Both the position numbers and the translations under genes were made by a program. A model generated the notes under the pieces. That model ran no database searches and had not been told where the DNA came from. It saw nothing but the letters and a program-made list of their open reading frames with translations. A DNA stretch of 64,000 nucleotides from Phycisphaerae bacterium (GTDB lineage Bacteria > Planctomycetota > Phycisphaerae > Phycisphaerales > UBA1924), in NCBI GenBank assembly GCA_030432255.1, contig JAUIHS010000003.1, positions 124,001-188,000 of the forward strand. The letters run 5' to 3'. Positions 8,349-17,086 of the stretch are shown here, one piece after another (within the stretch, counting starts at the first letter, position 1; the number at the start of each line of letters is the position of its first letter).

Positions 8349-9374
8349 GTGCTCACCACAAATGCCGCCGCCGACGCAGTTCCGGCCGCGATTCGGATCC
8401 CCGATCGCAGAGAAGCAGTGGTGCGCGACGTGGTACTGGCCTGGCGTCGCCTGATCGGGGCCTCCTCCGGGAAGACCGTGGTGGCCTGTTCCGGGGGCGC
8501 TGACTCCGTGGCGCTGCTGCTCGCCCTCCGTTCCGTGACCCGGGACCTGGTCGTCGCATGGATCCGCCACCCGATGCGCCCCGTCGAAGTCGTGGCCACC
8601 GAGGGGGAGCGCGTCCGCGTCCTCGCCGATGCTCTTGGCCTCGATTTTGAGACCGATTCCGTCGCACTCGAAGGCGGAAACGTCGAGGCTCGGGCCCGAG
8701 AGGCTCGCTACGAGGCATTGGCATCGATCGCCCGAGAAACTGACGCCGCGTGGGTGGCCACCGGCCACCATGCCGACGATCAACTTGAGTCCATGATCAT
8801 GGGACTCCTTCGAGGCGCTGGCCCCGCGGGTCTTGCCGGTGCGGCGCCGAGACGCACCCTCGCTCCCGGTGTCACACTGATTCGGCCACTGCTGGGGATC
8901 TCACGTACTGATGCCGAGCGCCTCTGCGCCGACGCCGGTTGGGTGCCCTGTGAGGACACGACGAACGCGGACCGCTCTCGACTGCGGGCCGCCCTCCGAC
9001 ATGGCCCACTCCGCGAACTGGCCACGATCCGTCCCGACGGGCCGCGCCGAGCAGCACGGAGCGCTGCGCTCATGTGGGAACTCAGTGAACTCGTGGAAGA
9101 AGCCGGCGCAGCGCTCGTCGGGGATGCTGTCACGTGGAATCGGTCGTACCTTCGCAGCGCCCGCGAGGTCGTGGTCGCGGCCGGACTTCGGCAGGCGGCC
9201 GCTCGACTTCTCGACGGTCGCGGCCGGGACGGGCTTGGCGGGCGTCAGCTGGATCCGGTCATCCGAGCGATCAAGGATCACGTGACAGACCCGCGAGTTT
9301 TTGAATGGACGCTCGGGTTGCGGGTGAGGGTGACTGTGTCGCGAGTGGGGCTGTATCTGAAGGGTGAGGCATGA
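8349..9374 (+). CDS. tilS: tRNA(Ile)-lysidine synthase
   Basis: A 341-residue N-type ATP pyrophosphatase. The PP-loop SGGADS is at 48-53, followed by the typical ATGHHADDQLES segment and RPLLGISR. The family adds lysine to C34 of tRNA-Ile(CAU), changing it to read AUA. The protein is shorter than the roughly 430-residue E. coli enzyme, so it keeps the catalytic domain and a reduced C-terminal part. Start GTG 8349, leaderless-looking (see -10 box). The stop overlaps the start of the next gene by 4 bases (ATGA), so translation is probably coupled. Confidence 0.88.
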   Translation: MLTTNAAADAVPAAIRIPDRREAVVRDVVLAWRRLIGASSGKTVVACSGGADSVALLLALRSVTRDLVVAWIRHPMRPVEVVATEGERVRVLADALGLDFETDSVALEGGNVEARAREARYEALASIARETDAAWVATGHHADDQLESMIMGLLRGAGPAGLAGAAPRRTLAPGVTLIRPLLGISRTDAERLCADAGWVPCEDTTNADRSRLRAALRHGPLRELATIRPDGPRRAARSAALMWELSELVEEAGAALVGDAVTWNRSYLRSAREVVVAAGLRQAAARLLDGRGRDGLGGRQLDPVIRAIKDHVTDPRVFEWTLGLRVRVTVSRVGLYLKGEA

Positions 9375-9754
9375 AGTACCGCGTCGGACTGGTGGGGCAC
9401 TGCGGCTTTGATTCCGGCGGGCTGATTCGGGCGACCGAGCGCGCGCTCGGTGATGTCGATGCCGTTGCCATCAATGACCAGCAACATCTGGAAGCCGAAC
9501 TGGCGACGCTGCACCTGCTCCTTGTCAACCGTTTGCTCGACGGGACGTTCGTACAGTCCACCGGCGTTGAGTTGATTGCGGCCGTAAAGGCCCGCTCCGA
9601 CTGTCCGGCGATGCTGCTCGTCAGCAATCATGATGATGCTCAGGCAGCAGCGCGTGCAGCTGGCGCCTCGGAGGGCTTCGGGAAGCGCGATCTTCGGTCG
9701 CCTGAAGCCGAGGCATGCATTCGTGCTGCCGTTGGTGACGGGGCGTCATCGTGA
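9371..9754 (+). CDS. Pseudo-receiver (CheY-like) protein without phospho-Asp
   Basis: A 127-residue single domain with the strand-helix order of a response-regulator receiver. The first strand YRVGLVG lacks the usual acidic pair. At the end of strand 3 (LHLLLVNRLLDG), where the phosphorylatable Asp should be, there is Asn53. A conserved-looking lysine remains in FGKRDL. It is therefore likely a phosphorylation-independent receiver fold; partner unknown. It overlaps tilS (ATGA) and the next gene (GTGA) by 4 bases each, so the three genes form one operon. Confidence 0.6.
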   Translation: MKYRVGLVGHCGFDSGGLIRATERALGDVDAVAINDQQHLEAELATLHLLLVNRLLDGTFVQSTGVELIAAVKARSDCPAMLLVSNHDDAQAAARAAGASEGFGKRDLRSPEAEACIRAAVGDGASS

Positions 9755-10491
9755 GCGAGGAGCGTCGGGGCCAGTACGAGGCTTATGTGTGGCGGCTGGC
9801 GATGCTTCTGACGGATGATGCCGTCGCCGCCGAGTGGATTCTGAACTCCATCCTGCGATCACAGCCCGATCTCCTTCGCGTCGGGGAGACCCGGCGAGAT
9901 CGCATGGTCGTCCTGAGAGCGAGGGAGTGGGCCCGTGGCGACAACGATCCACGCTCCCGACGCGAGCGGGATCGCGCCGTCAGGCGGTCGTCTCAGCAGG
10001 CCGGGCAGGCACCGCACGAGCGTTTCAGCGGAGAAGCGAAGCAACTCTGGGTCGCAGCGCGCAAACTCGATCGCCAGCGATTCGAAGCGTGGCTGCTTCT
10101 TGATGTGGTCGGGACGCCGGAGATCGATGCCAGTCGTTCACTTGATTGCTCAAAGAGCGCCATGCTCAATCATGCCCAGGCAGCCCGAGAAGCTCTCATG
10201 CCCCTCTTCGATGGGGACCTGAGCGCGGCGGCGGCCCGCCTCCGGGTGCAGATTCAGGAGTGGGACGCCGGGCCTGCACTGGAGGTGGCCCGCGAGAGAC
10301 GCCGCCAGATCCTCCTGCGCCGGCGCATCACCCTGGCCATCTGGATCATCGTGCTGCTGCTGATCATGGGTGTGCTGGTCTGGACGGCCTGGGATGTCAT
10401 GGCGGACACCCGTCCGGGAGAGACGTTCCGGGACCGGATTCCGGGCGATGAGGACCTGAACCTTGTTCAGCCAGTCGAGAGCCCGGAGTAG
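9751..10491 (+). CDS. ECF-sigma-like protein with a C-terminal transmembrane helix
   Basis: A 246-residue protein. The first about 45 residues (YVWRLAMLLTDDAVAAEW) resemble region 2 of ECF sigma factors. Residues about 100-150 (KLDRQRFEAWLLLDVVG...CSKSAMLNHAQAAREAL) resemble region 4, including the position of the helix-turn-helix. A strong transmembrane helix (about 191-213, LAIWIIVLLLIMGVLVWTAW) follows a basic run (RERRRQILLRRR), leaving a short acidic tail outside. A membrane-fixed sigma-like protein would be unusual; it may instead be a regulator derived from a sigma factor. Start GTG 9751 overlaps the previous stop. Function is inferred only. Confidence 0.55.
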   Translation: MSEERRGQYEAYVWRLAMLLTDDAVAAEWILNSILRSQPDLLRVGETRRDRMVVLRAREWARGDNDPRSRRERDRAVRRSSQQAGQAPHERFSGEAKQLWVAARKLDRQRFEAWLLLDVVGTPEIDASRSLDCSKSAMLNHAQAAREALMPLFDGDLSAAAARLRVQIQEWDAGPALEVARERRRQILLRRRITLAIWIIVLLLIMGVLVWTAWDVMADTRPGETFRDRIPGDEDLNLVQPVESPE

Positions 10492-10514
10492 CCGCGATCG
10501 AGCCTGGTTTGGTC

Positions 10515-10520
10515 TATAAT
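10515..10520 (+). promoter_or_regulatory. Candidate -10 box (TATAAT) of nuoD
   Basis: A consensus TATAAT in a GC-rich gap, 54 bases before the GTG start, leaving a normal leader with AAAGGA before the start. No good -35 box at 16-18 bases. Confidence 0.45.
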
Positions 10521-10574
10521 CGCCCCCGGCTCCCGATCCCGGTCTCGTTCAGTTTCTGAAAGGATCCCACACCC

Positions 10575-11864
10575 GTGGCGTACACCCTGAAGCCCGATGA
10601 AGGATTCGGCGTTGATGTCGACAACGTCAACTACCTGAAGGATCACCTGGACACCGGTGATCGCTGGACGCTGAACTTCGGTCCCCAGCACCCCGCGACT
10701 CACACGACCCTGCGTCTGGTCCTCGAACTGGACGGCGAGCGGATCGCGCGTTGCACACCGCACATCGGCTACCTGCATTCCGGTTTCGAGAAACTCGCCG
10801 AGCACCACGACTACAACCAGTACGTGACCGTCGTCTCGCGCATGAACTACCTCTCGCCGATCTCCAACGACATCGCGTGGCACGGCACTGTCGAGCGACT
10901 CTTCGGTGTGGACCTCACGCCCCGCTGCAAGGTGCTTCGCACGATCATGGCGGAGATCGGACGAATTCAGGATCACCTGCTGTGCACGGGCGCTGCGGCC
11001 CTGGACCTCGGTGCATTCACCGGCTTCCTCTATCTCTTCAACGTCCGCGAGAAGATCTACGACCTGTGTGATTACATCGCGGGGCAGCGATTCCACCCGG
11101 ACTGGACGCGAGTCGGTGGGACGTTCCGTGAGATTCCGGACGACGAAACGTTCCGCAAGATGGTGCGCAACATCATTGACAAGGAAGTGCCGCAGGCCCT
11201 CAGGGATGTCGAGAATCTCGTCTATCGCAACCGCATCTTCATCGATCGCACTGCCGGTATCGGGGCGATTGACAGGGACGAGGCCGTGGCATGGTCACTG
11301 AGTGGCCCGATCGCCCGTGCATCCGGCGTCGAACGAGATCTCCGGAAGGATGAGCCATACCTCTGCTACGAGTCGAACTGGGATGGGCAGGGGGCCGAGG
11401 GCGTCAAGTTTGATGTTCCGGTGGCACAGGAAGGCGACGTCTACGCGCGCTTCCAGGTGCGCCTGGAGGAGATCAAGCAATCCTGCAGCATCGTTGATCA
11501 ACTGATCGATCGGATCCCCGGTGGTCCGACTGATACATACGCGGACGGCAAGTTCGTCAAGCCCGACAAGAGCCAGGTGTACGGGTCCATCGAAGGACTG
11601 ATCCAGCACTTCGAACTCATCATGACCAATCGGGGTTGGAAGGCGCCGATCGCGGAGTACTACGGGGCCCAGGAAACCGCCAACGGTGAACTCGGCTATT
11701 ACATCGTCGCTGACGGTGGCCCCCGACCCTGGCGCGCTCGTACCCGCCCGCCGGCGTTCATCAACTACGCCGTCATGGCCAAACTGACCGAGGGTCACAT
11801 GCTCGCCGACGTCGTTGCGATCCTCGGTTCACTCAACGTCATCGCCGCGGAACTCGATCGCTGA
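10575..11864 (+). CDS. nuoD: NADH-quinone oxidoreductase subunit D
   Basis: A 429-residue 49-kDa-type subunit of respiratory complex I. It lies at the quinone-reduction site of the peripheral arm, on the cytoplasmic face of the membrane. Hallmarks: FGPQHPATHTTLRLVLELDGE, HIGYLHSGFEKL, YDLCDYIAGQRFHP and the C-terminal GEL-YYIVADGG-PRPWRARTRPPAF. Length is normal. Start GTG 10575 has AAAGGA upstream. No other nuo gene is adjacent; nuoC lies about 43 kb away. The 3' end overlaps the convergent beta-lactamase-like gene by 26 bp. Confidence 0.96.
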   Translation: MAYTLKPDEGFGVDVDNVNYLKDHLDTGDRWTLNFGPQHPATHTTLRLVLELDGERIARCTPHIGYLHSGFEKLAEHHDYNQYVTVVSRMNYLSPISNDIAWHGTVERLFGVDLTPRCKVLRTIMAEIGRIQDHLLCTGAAALDLGAFTGFLYLFNVREKIYDLCDYIAGQRFHPDWTRVGGTFREIPDDETFRKMVRNIIDKEVPQALRDVENLVYRNRIFIDRTAGIGAIDRDEAVAWSLSGPIARASGVERDLRKDEPYLCYESNWDGQGAEGVKFDVPVAQEGDVYARFQVRLEEIKQSCSIVDQLIDRIPGGPTDTYADGKFVKPDKSQVYGSIEGLIQHFELIMTNRGWKAPIAEYYGAQETANGELGYYIVADGGPRPWRARTRPPAFINYAVMAKLTEGHMLADVVAILGSLNVIAAELDR

Positions 11865-13545
11865 GCGGATCATCGCCCACTCGTTTCAGTTCGATGCCGA
11901 GCACCCGCCCGGCGTGCATGACGCCGCCCGTGACCACGCCGTCATCTCGACGGAATTCCAGGATGCCGCCTGCTTCGCTGGAGAATGTGTCCCGGCTGAC
12001 GACCTCCAGGTACACGGGATCCTGAGACCCCACCCGGATCATCAGGCCGGCGTCGCCCGCCCAGATGCGATACATGCATCCCAGTTCGGGAACGTCGTAC
12101 TCGCCGGCAAACTCCCGCAACTCGTCCGGTGTCATCTCGACGATCTCCCGGTGCACGAAGTGATAGACACCCTGCCCCGGAACAGCAAGGTCGACGACCC
12201 ATCCACCAGAAGTCAGTCCACGACGAGTGATGTCCAGTCGGATCGGGCCCTCGAACGTGACCAGTTGATCGTCGCTGACCACCTCCAGCGGGAACTGAAG
12301 ATTGTTGATGCGCATCACCATGTCCGAGCCGCTCGCCGCGATCTCCATCGGGACGCCCAGCGTTGACTCGTAGTAGTCATCGATGAAGCGCTCGCGGATC
12401 TCATCCGTCAACTCGATCGTCTTCGGGCGTTCGGGTTCCTGCTCCCAGATTCCCGGTGCCGGCGCCGAGAGCGATGTGGCGAGGCAGACTTCAAGAATGC
12501 TCATGGCGAGCGACGTCGGGTCAGCTTCGGCGCTGTTGCAGAGGCACGCGACGCCGAGTTTGAACTCCGGAACGCGAATGAACTCGGCGCGGTAGCCCGC
12601 GAAGGCCCCTCCATGCTGGACAAGTGTCACGCCACGATGCTCCGAGAGCACGAGCCCGAAGGCGTAGTCGATGGATGACCCGTCGTTGAGCGTGCCGGTG
12701 GTGTGCATCAACTCGGAGAGCGCCTCGGACATGCTCTCCCCGTCCGTGAAGGCGCGGTTCCATTGCCGGAGGTCACGAACCGTTGTGAACACACCGCCGT
12801 CCCCGACAAGTTCGAGATCGGTCTCGGAGACGATCAGGTCACCGGACTCGCCTCTCGCATAGCCTTGAGCGCGATGGGCCACCAACTGCGTGTGGTCGTC
12901 GTGGAAGTGTGTCTGCTCCATCCCCAGTGGCCCGAAGAACCGGTTCGCCGCGAAGTCGCGCAGGCTCATCCCGGTCAGACGTTCGACGATGACACCCAGC
13001 AGCAGATAGTTGGTATTGCTGTAGGCCTCTTCACTGCCTGGAGGGAAATTCAGGCTGCGCTGTCGGGACAGCAGATCAAGGACGAACGCAGTATCGAAAT
13101 TATCATGCTGAATGCCCGCGAGTGTCGCCAGGGTCAGGTAGTCCCGCAGACCACTGGTGTGATGAACGAGATGGCGCACCGTCACGCCGTCGGCGAAGTC
13201 CGGAAGTTCTGGCACCCAGGTGCGCACGGAGGCATCGAGATCCAGAGTCCCTTCCACGTGCAGGAGTGCAATGCAGGAGGCCGTGAACTGCTTTGACGTC
13301 GACGCTACGCGAAAGACCGTCTCCGGTCCGATCGGCACGCCATGTTCCAGGTTGGCCATACCTCGCCCGCGTTCGTAGACGATCTCCCCACCCACGTAGA
13401 TACCCACCGCGCAACCCGGCCCATCTTCCGGAAACGCCGACTCGATGATCTGATCAACCGCCGGGCTGTCGATACTCACGGGGGATTGCACGCCGGTGCC
13501 TCCGGAGCAGAGAAGAAACCACGTCGTCAGCAGAAGGTGGAGCAT
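11839..13545 (-). CDS. Serine beta-lactamase-like (class C/esterase) hydrolase, exported
   Basis: A 568-residue serine hydrolase of the penicillin-binding/beta-lactamase-related family. Active-site motifs: SxxK as S82-T-S-K85, YxN as Y175-S-N177, and HGG at 311-313 in place of KTG. A short hydrophobic N-terminus (LLTTWFLLCSG) suggests export, perhaps as a lipoprotein through C13. After the catalytic domain (to about 360) there is a roughly 190-residue beta-rich C-terminal extension, seen in many such peptidases or esterases. The natural substrate may be a D-amino acid peptide or an ester. Its ATG is 11 bases after the stop of the EEP gene, with GAGG overlapping that stop, so the two are one operon. 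Confidence 0.85.
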   Translation of the reverse strand: MLHLLLTTWFLLCSGGTGVQSPVSIDSPAVDQIIESAFPEDGPGCAVGIYVGGEIVYERGRGMANLEHGVPIGPETVFRVASTSKQFTASCIALLHVEGTLDLDASVRTWVPELPDFADGVTVRHLVHHTSGLRDYLTLATLAGIQHDNFDTAFVLDLLSRQRSLNFPPGSEEAYSNTNYLLLGVIVERLTGMSLRDFAANRFFGPLGMEQTHFHDDHTQLVAHRAQGYARGESGDLIVSETDLELVGDGGVFTTVRDLRQWNRAFTDGESMSEALSELMHTTGTLNDGSSIDYAFGLVLSEHRGVTLVQHGGAFAGYRAEFIRVPEFKLGVACLCNSAEADPTSLAMSILEVCLATSLSAPAPGIWEQEPERPKTIELTDEIRERFIDDYYESTLGVPMEIAASGSDMVMRINNLQFPLEVVSDDQLVTFEGPIRLDITRRGLTSGGWVVDLAVPGQGVYHFVHREIVEMTPDELREFAGEYDVPELGCMYRIWAGDAGLMIRVGSQDPVYLEVVSRDTFSSEAGGILEFRRDDGVVTGGVMHAGRVLGIELKRVGDDPLSDRVPRR

Positions 13546-13556
13546 TGCGTAAGACC

Positions 13557-14636
13557 TCAGGGTGACTTGCTGGAAGGAACTTGGAATTCGACCACGACGG
13601 GCAGGTGATCAGACCCCGCCGGTGTATCGAGCACTCTCCACGACACCACACGCGCATTTGCGGTTGCCAGCACATCATCAATGGCAATACGCAGTGGCGG
13701 GGATCGGTCTGCGGGCCAGGAACCGGGGGCAAGCAGGGGGATCGATCGCCTCAGGCCGTGGACCCGAGAGAGCCGGGTCGAACGCCAGGAACCCGGGGCC
13801 GCATTCAGATCACACGCCACCAGGATCGGCAGACCGAGTGGCTTCAGGTAACGCTCGAGAATCTCGCCGTTGATCCGCAATTCATGGTTCCCGTCACGCC
13901 AGCGGGCGGCCGTTCGAGGTGACGTCAGCCAGAGCCCGGACACCACGACATCACCGGCCGGCGCATGCACGATGTGTGAGCGCTGAAACATGAAGTGGAA
14001 ACGAAACCGCTGCAGCTCATCGCGCCGTCCGGCGCTGCGGAGTTCATCGCGGAGGGGTATCAGATCCATCGGATACCGACTCAGGATCGCACCGTTCCAC
14101 TGGTGTGCTTTCGTCGGCAGCGAGCGATGCGGATACGCATCAGAAATGGCGGGCGAACCGGCGATGGCCTGTGCCAGCCGGTGCGAACACTCGATCAGCA
14201 CCACGACATCCGCGGGCTCGCTCTCCACGAGACTCAGGCAGGCGCGGAGATCGGGGTTGGTCGCCCGGACATTGAAGGACATCACCGAGAGGCTGGTCGG
14301 AGCCCCGGACGCGGCCCGAGGCACGCGGCCTGTGTGCAGCCAGACCAACTGGGTGGCTGCCACCAGGCCGATGACACTTGCCTGACGCCATCGTCGCAGA
14401 ACAAGCACCAGGATTGCACAGGCAGCAAGGAGGACGATCTGAGCCGGCATGAAGTTGGCGAGCATGGCAATCGGCCAGGCCACGCCCGATGCCGCTCGCA
14501 GGCCGAGCGTCACCACGCTGCACAGCACCAGGACCCAGCAGAACTGGTCAAGGAGCCGGATACGCCGCCGCGGGATGTCACGAATGTCCGGCACATGGTG
14601 AGGATAGCGGTGACACGGGTGAAGTGATACATCCAT
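13557..14636 (-). CDS. Membrane-bound endonuclease/exonuclease/phosphatase-family protein
   Basis: A 359-residue protein. The N-terminal part has about three membrane helices (FCWVLVLCSVVTLG..., ...MLANFMPAQIVLLAACAILVLVL...). The rest is an EEP-fold hydrolase: SVMSFNVRATNPDL, VVVLIECS, LVACDLNAAPGSW and the C-terminal GSDHLPVVVEF that carries the catalytic Asp-His. Relatives with this layout act on phosphodiesters or phospholipids outside the membrane. ATG 14636 is chosen because AGGGG precedes it; a longer frame from 14678 has no such site. It heads an operon with the beta-lactamase-like gene and is divergent from the first sulfotransferase. Confidence 0.78.
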   Translation of the reverse strand: MDVSLHPCHRYPHHVPDIRDIPRRRIRLLDQFCWVLVLCSVVTLGLRAASGVAWPIAMLANFMPAQIVLLAACAILVLVLRRWRQASVIGLVAATQLVWLHTGRVPRAASGAPTSLSVMSFNVRATNPDLRACLSLVESEPADVVVLIECSHRLAQAIAGSPAISDAYPHRSLPTKAHQWNGAILSRYPMDLIPLRDELRSAGRRDELQRFRFHFMFQRSHIVHAPAGDVVVSGLWLTSPRTAARWRDGNHELRINGEILERYLKPLGLPILVACDLNAAPGSWRSTRLSRVHGLRRSIPLLAPGSWPADRSPPLRIAIDDVLATANARVVSWRVLDTPAGSDHLPVVVEFQVPSSKSP

Positions 14637-14692
14637 TCGAGCCGACCCCTGTATGATGTCCGCCCGGAAGTCGTTCACCCAGCAAGGTCACC

Positions 14693-15565
14693 ATGTCCAT
14701 CAAGCGCTTCATCCCCCGCTCCATGAAAGTCCACCTTCGCCGGCTGCCCCGATACCTGAAGCCGGCGAGCGCCTATGTCCTGCCGGACTACCTGATCATC
14801 GGTGTGCAGAAAGGCGGGACGACCTCCTTCGACATTAACCTGGCTCGTCATCCCTGCATCCGGCGTTCGCTGCTTCAGGAGGTCCATTACTTTGACAACA
14901 GCCACCAGCGCGGCCCGGACTGGTACCGGAGGCACTTTCACACTCGTGAAGAGTCGGATCGATGCAGGCAGGATCAGGGTCACCCCGCAGTCACCGGCGA
15001 ATCCACACCGTACTACATCTTCCACCCGCATGTACCTCAACGTGTGCACGGCCTCCTTCCGGACGTCAGGTTGATCGTGCTGCTGCGCAACCCGGTTGAC
15101 CGAGCCTACTCGCACTACCATCACGAGCGTCGCTTTGATTGGGATGATGTCCCGATCGAGAAGGCATTCGATCCCGAGTTCGAGGAACAGCGCGTCCGCC
15201 CGGAACTGGAGCGGATGCTCGAAGACCCGACGTTCTACAGCTACGCTCATCAGCACTACACGTACCTCGCGCGCGGGCGGTACGCCGAGCAGTTGCGCCG
15301 CTGGTTCGAGTTCTTTCCACGCGAGCAGTTCCTGATTCTTCCAAGCCAGAGCTTCTACAGCGACATGAGCGCGTGTCTTCGCCGCGTCTGCGAGTTCCTC
15401 GGTCTGCCGGCTTACGAGTTTCCCGTCGCCGAGAAGCGCAACACCAACGTCTACTCAAAGATCGAACCGGAGACCCGGCAGCACCTCGCGGCGTACTACC
15501 GTCCCTTCAACGAGGATCTGTACGAGTTGCTGGGGGAGAGCTTTGACTGGGACACCAACCCCTGA
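14693..15565 (+). CDS. Sulfotransferase (heparan N-sulfotransferase-like)
   Basis: A 290-residue PAPS-dependent sulfotransferase. The 5'-phosphosulfate loop is IGVQKGGTTS (36-45) and the 3'-phosphate site is RNPVDRAYSHY (133-143). TGESTPYYIFHP and the late HYTYLARGRYAEQL-RWFEFFPREQFLIL are typical of the carbohydrate N/O-sulfotransferase group. It would transfer sulfate from PAPS to a sugar or glycolipid in the cytoplasm. No signal peptide. It is the first of five sulfotransferases within 7.6 kb. The next gene, a histidine kinase, starts 9 bases after its stop and is probably co-transcribed. Confidence 0.88.
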   Translation: MSIKRFIPRSMKVHLRRLPRYLKPASAYVLPDYLIIGVQKGGTTSFDINLARHPCIRRSLLQEVHYFDNSHQRGPDWYRRHFHTREESDRCRQDQGHPAVTGESTPYYIFHPHVPQRVHGLLPDVRLIVLLRNPVDRAYSHYHHERRFDWDDVPIEKAFDPEFEEQRVRPELERMLEDPTFYSYAHQHYTYLARGRYAEQLRRWFEFFPREQFLILPSQSFYSDMSACLRRVCEFLGLPAYEFPVAEKRNTNVYSKIEPETRQHLAAYYRPFNEDLYELLGESFDWDTNP

Positions 15566-15574
15566 TCTCGCCTC

Positions 15575-17080
15575 ATGGCTGATGATGCACCCCATGCCGA
15601 GACCCGAAGACGACCGCCACGCCTGCTGAATCCCGGCGTCGGGCGCATTCGCCGCAAGCTCATCCTTCTGCACACACTCTTCTCCATTTCGCTTGCGACG
15701 AGCCTGCTGCTCGTCGTTCGCTCACCCATCCGGGATCTCATCTCGACACACGAAGGACGGGAGTGTGTCCTTGCGCTCGCCGCGTGGCAGGAAGATCCGG
15801 AGCAGGCCCGGGAGATGGCATCCGGCATTCGCATACGTCGGGGCAGCGCCCTGGACCTTGCAATCCCGAGCGAACTCGCCGTGCGAGCCCGCGCGAAACC
15901 GGGCGAGATCCAACTGGGTGTCTCCTTCTCCGGGTGGCCGGTCGCTGTCGTCTATCGAGCAGACTCCCGCGAGTACCTGGCATCAGCCGTGCAATCTCGC
16001 GTCGCACAGACCGCCGTCAACCGGTTGTACCTGCTGATCATCGCCGCGATTCTCGCCGCATACGGCTTCATCGCCCTGACGCTCGAAGTCCTGATCCTGC
16101 CTCGACAGGTGTACGCTCCCATCGAACGTCTCAGGCAGGCCGACGCGGCCGTCCAGGAGGGTCTCCGCGAGGCCGAGATCATCCCTGATGATCAGATTCC
16201 GAATGACGAACTTGGCGAGATCATGCGCTCGCGCAACCAGTCCATCAGGAAGCTGCGCGATCAGGAACAGCGTCTGGAGCAGGTGCTCGACCACGTCGAA
16301 GTTGTGGCGTCCGAGTTGAAGCGCAAGAACCACCTCCTTGAGACCGCGCGGCAGAACCTTGCGGAGCAGGACAGGCTCGTCAGCCTCGGCATGATGTCCG
16401 CCGGTATCGCCCATGAATTGAACACACCGCTCGCTGTGCTCAAGGGCTCGGTCGAGATGATCAAGGAGCATCCGGACGATCTTGACGACGAACGCATCGA
16501 CCTGATGCTCCGCGTGATCAAGCGACTCGAACGACTGAGCGAGAGCCTCCTCGACTTCGCCCGCGCTCGTCCCCCCGTCACCGAACGCCTTGAGATCCAG
16601 CCGGTGGTGGCCGAAGCGTGGACCCTCGTCAGCCTCGACCGGGATGCGCGTGGTGTCGAGTTCGTGAACTGCATCGAGACACACCTGACGGCATCGGGCG
16701 ACGCCGATCGGTTGACCCAGGTCTTCGTCAATCTCCTTCGAAACGCGAATGATGCCATGAACGGCGTGGGTCGCATCGAGGCGAATGCCGAGGTCGCCGA
16801 GCGGGACGGCGCCGAGTGGGTCTCCATCCTGATCTCCGACAACGGCCCCGGGATCGACCCCGCGGTCATGCCCAGGCTGTTCGAGCCCTTCGCATCGACC
16901 CGGCTCGATGCCCAGGGCACCGGCCTCGGACTGGCCGTCGCCGAAGGCATCATCAAGGAGCATGGGGGCATTATCCTCGCACGGAACCGGCCCGATGGCG
17001 GGAGTACATTCGAAGTCATGCTGCCGCGCGTCCGGGTGGTCGCCCCGGCGGATGGCTCAGAGGACGACCTGCTAAACTGA
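15575..17080 (+). CDS. Sensor histidine kinase
   Basis: A 501-residue kinase. Two membrane helices (about 29-48 and 150-172) enclose a roughly 100-residue periplasmic sensor. A HAMP-like linker (about 175-230) and a coiled segment follow, then the H box GIAHELNTPL with H280. The ATPase domain shows NLLRNANDAMN, DNGPGID and GTGLGLAV. It is complete and followed 6 bases later by a response regulator, so the two form a two-component pair. Its place directly behind a sulfotransferase gene suggests control of glycan modification, but this is inference. Confidence 0.92.
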   Translation: MADDAPHAETRRRPPRLLNPGVGRIRRKLILLHTLFSISLATSLLLVVRSPIRDLISTHEGRECVLALAAWQEDPEQAREMASGIRIRRGSALDLAIPSELAVRARAKPGEIQLGVSFSGWPVAVVYRADSREYLASAVQSRVAQTAVNRLYLLIIAAILAAYGFIALTLEVLILPRQVYAPIERLRQADAAVQEGLREAEIIPDDQIPNDELGEIMRSRNQSIRKLRDQEQRLEQVLDHVEVVASELKRKNHLLETARQNLAEQDRLVSLGMMSAGIAHELNTPLAVLKGSVEMIKEHPDDLDDERIDLMLRVIKRLERLSESLLDFARARPPVTERLEIQPVVAEAWTLVSLDRDARGVEFVNCIETHLTASGDADRLTQVFVNLLRNANDAMNGVGRIEANAEVAERDGAEWVSILISDNGPGIDPAVMPRLFEPFASTRLDAQGTGLGLAVAEGIIKEHGGIILARNRPDGGSTFEVMLPRVRVVAPADGSEDDLLN

Positions 17081-17086
17081 TGAACG

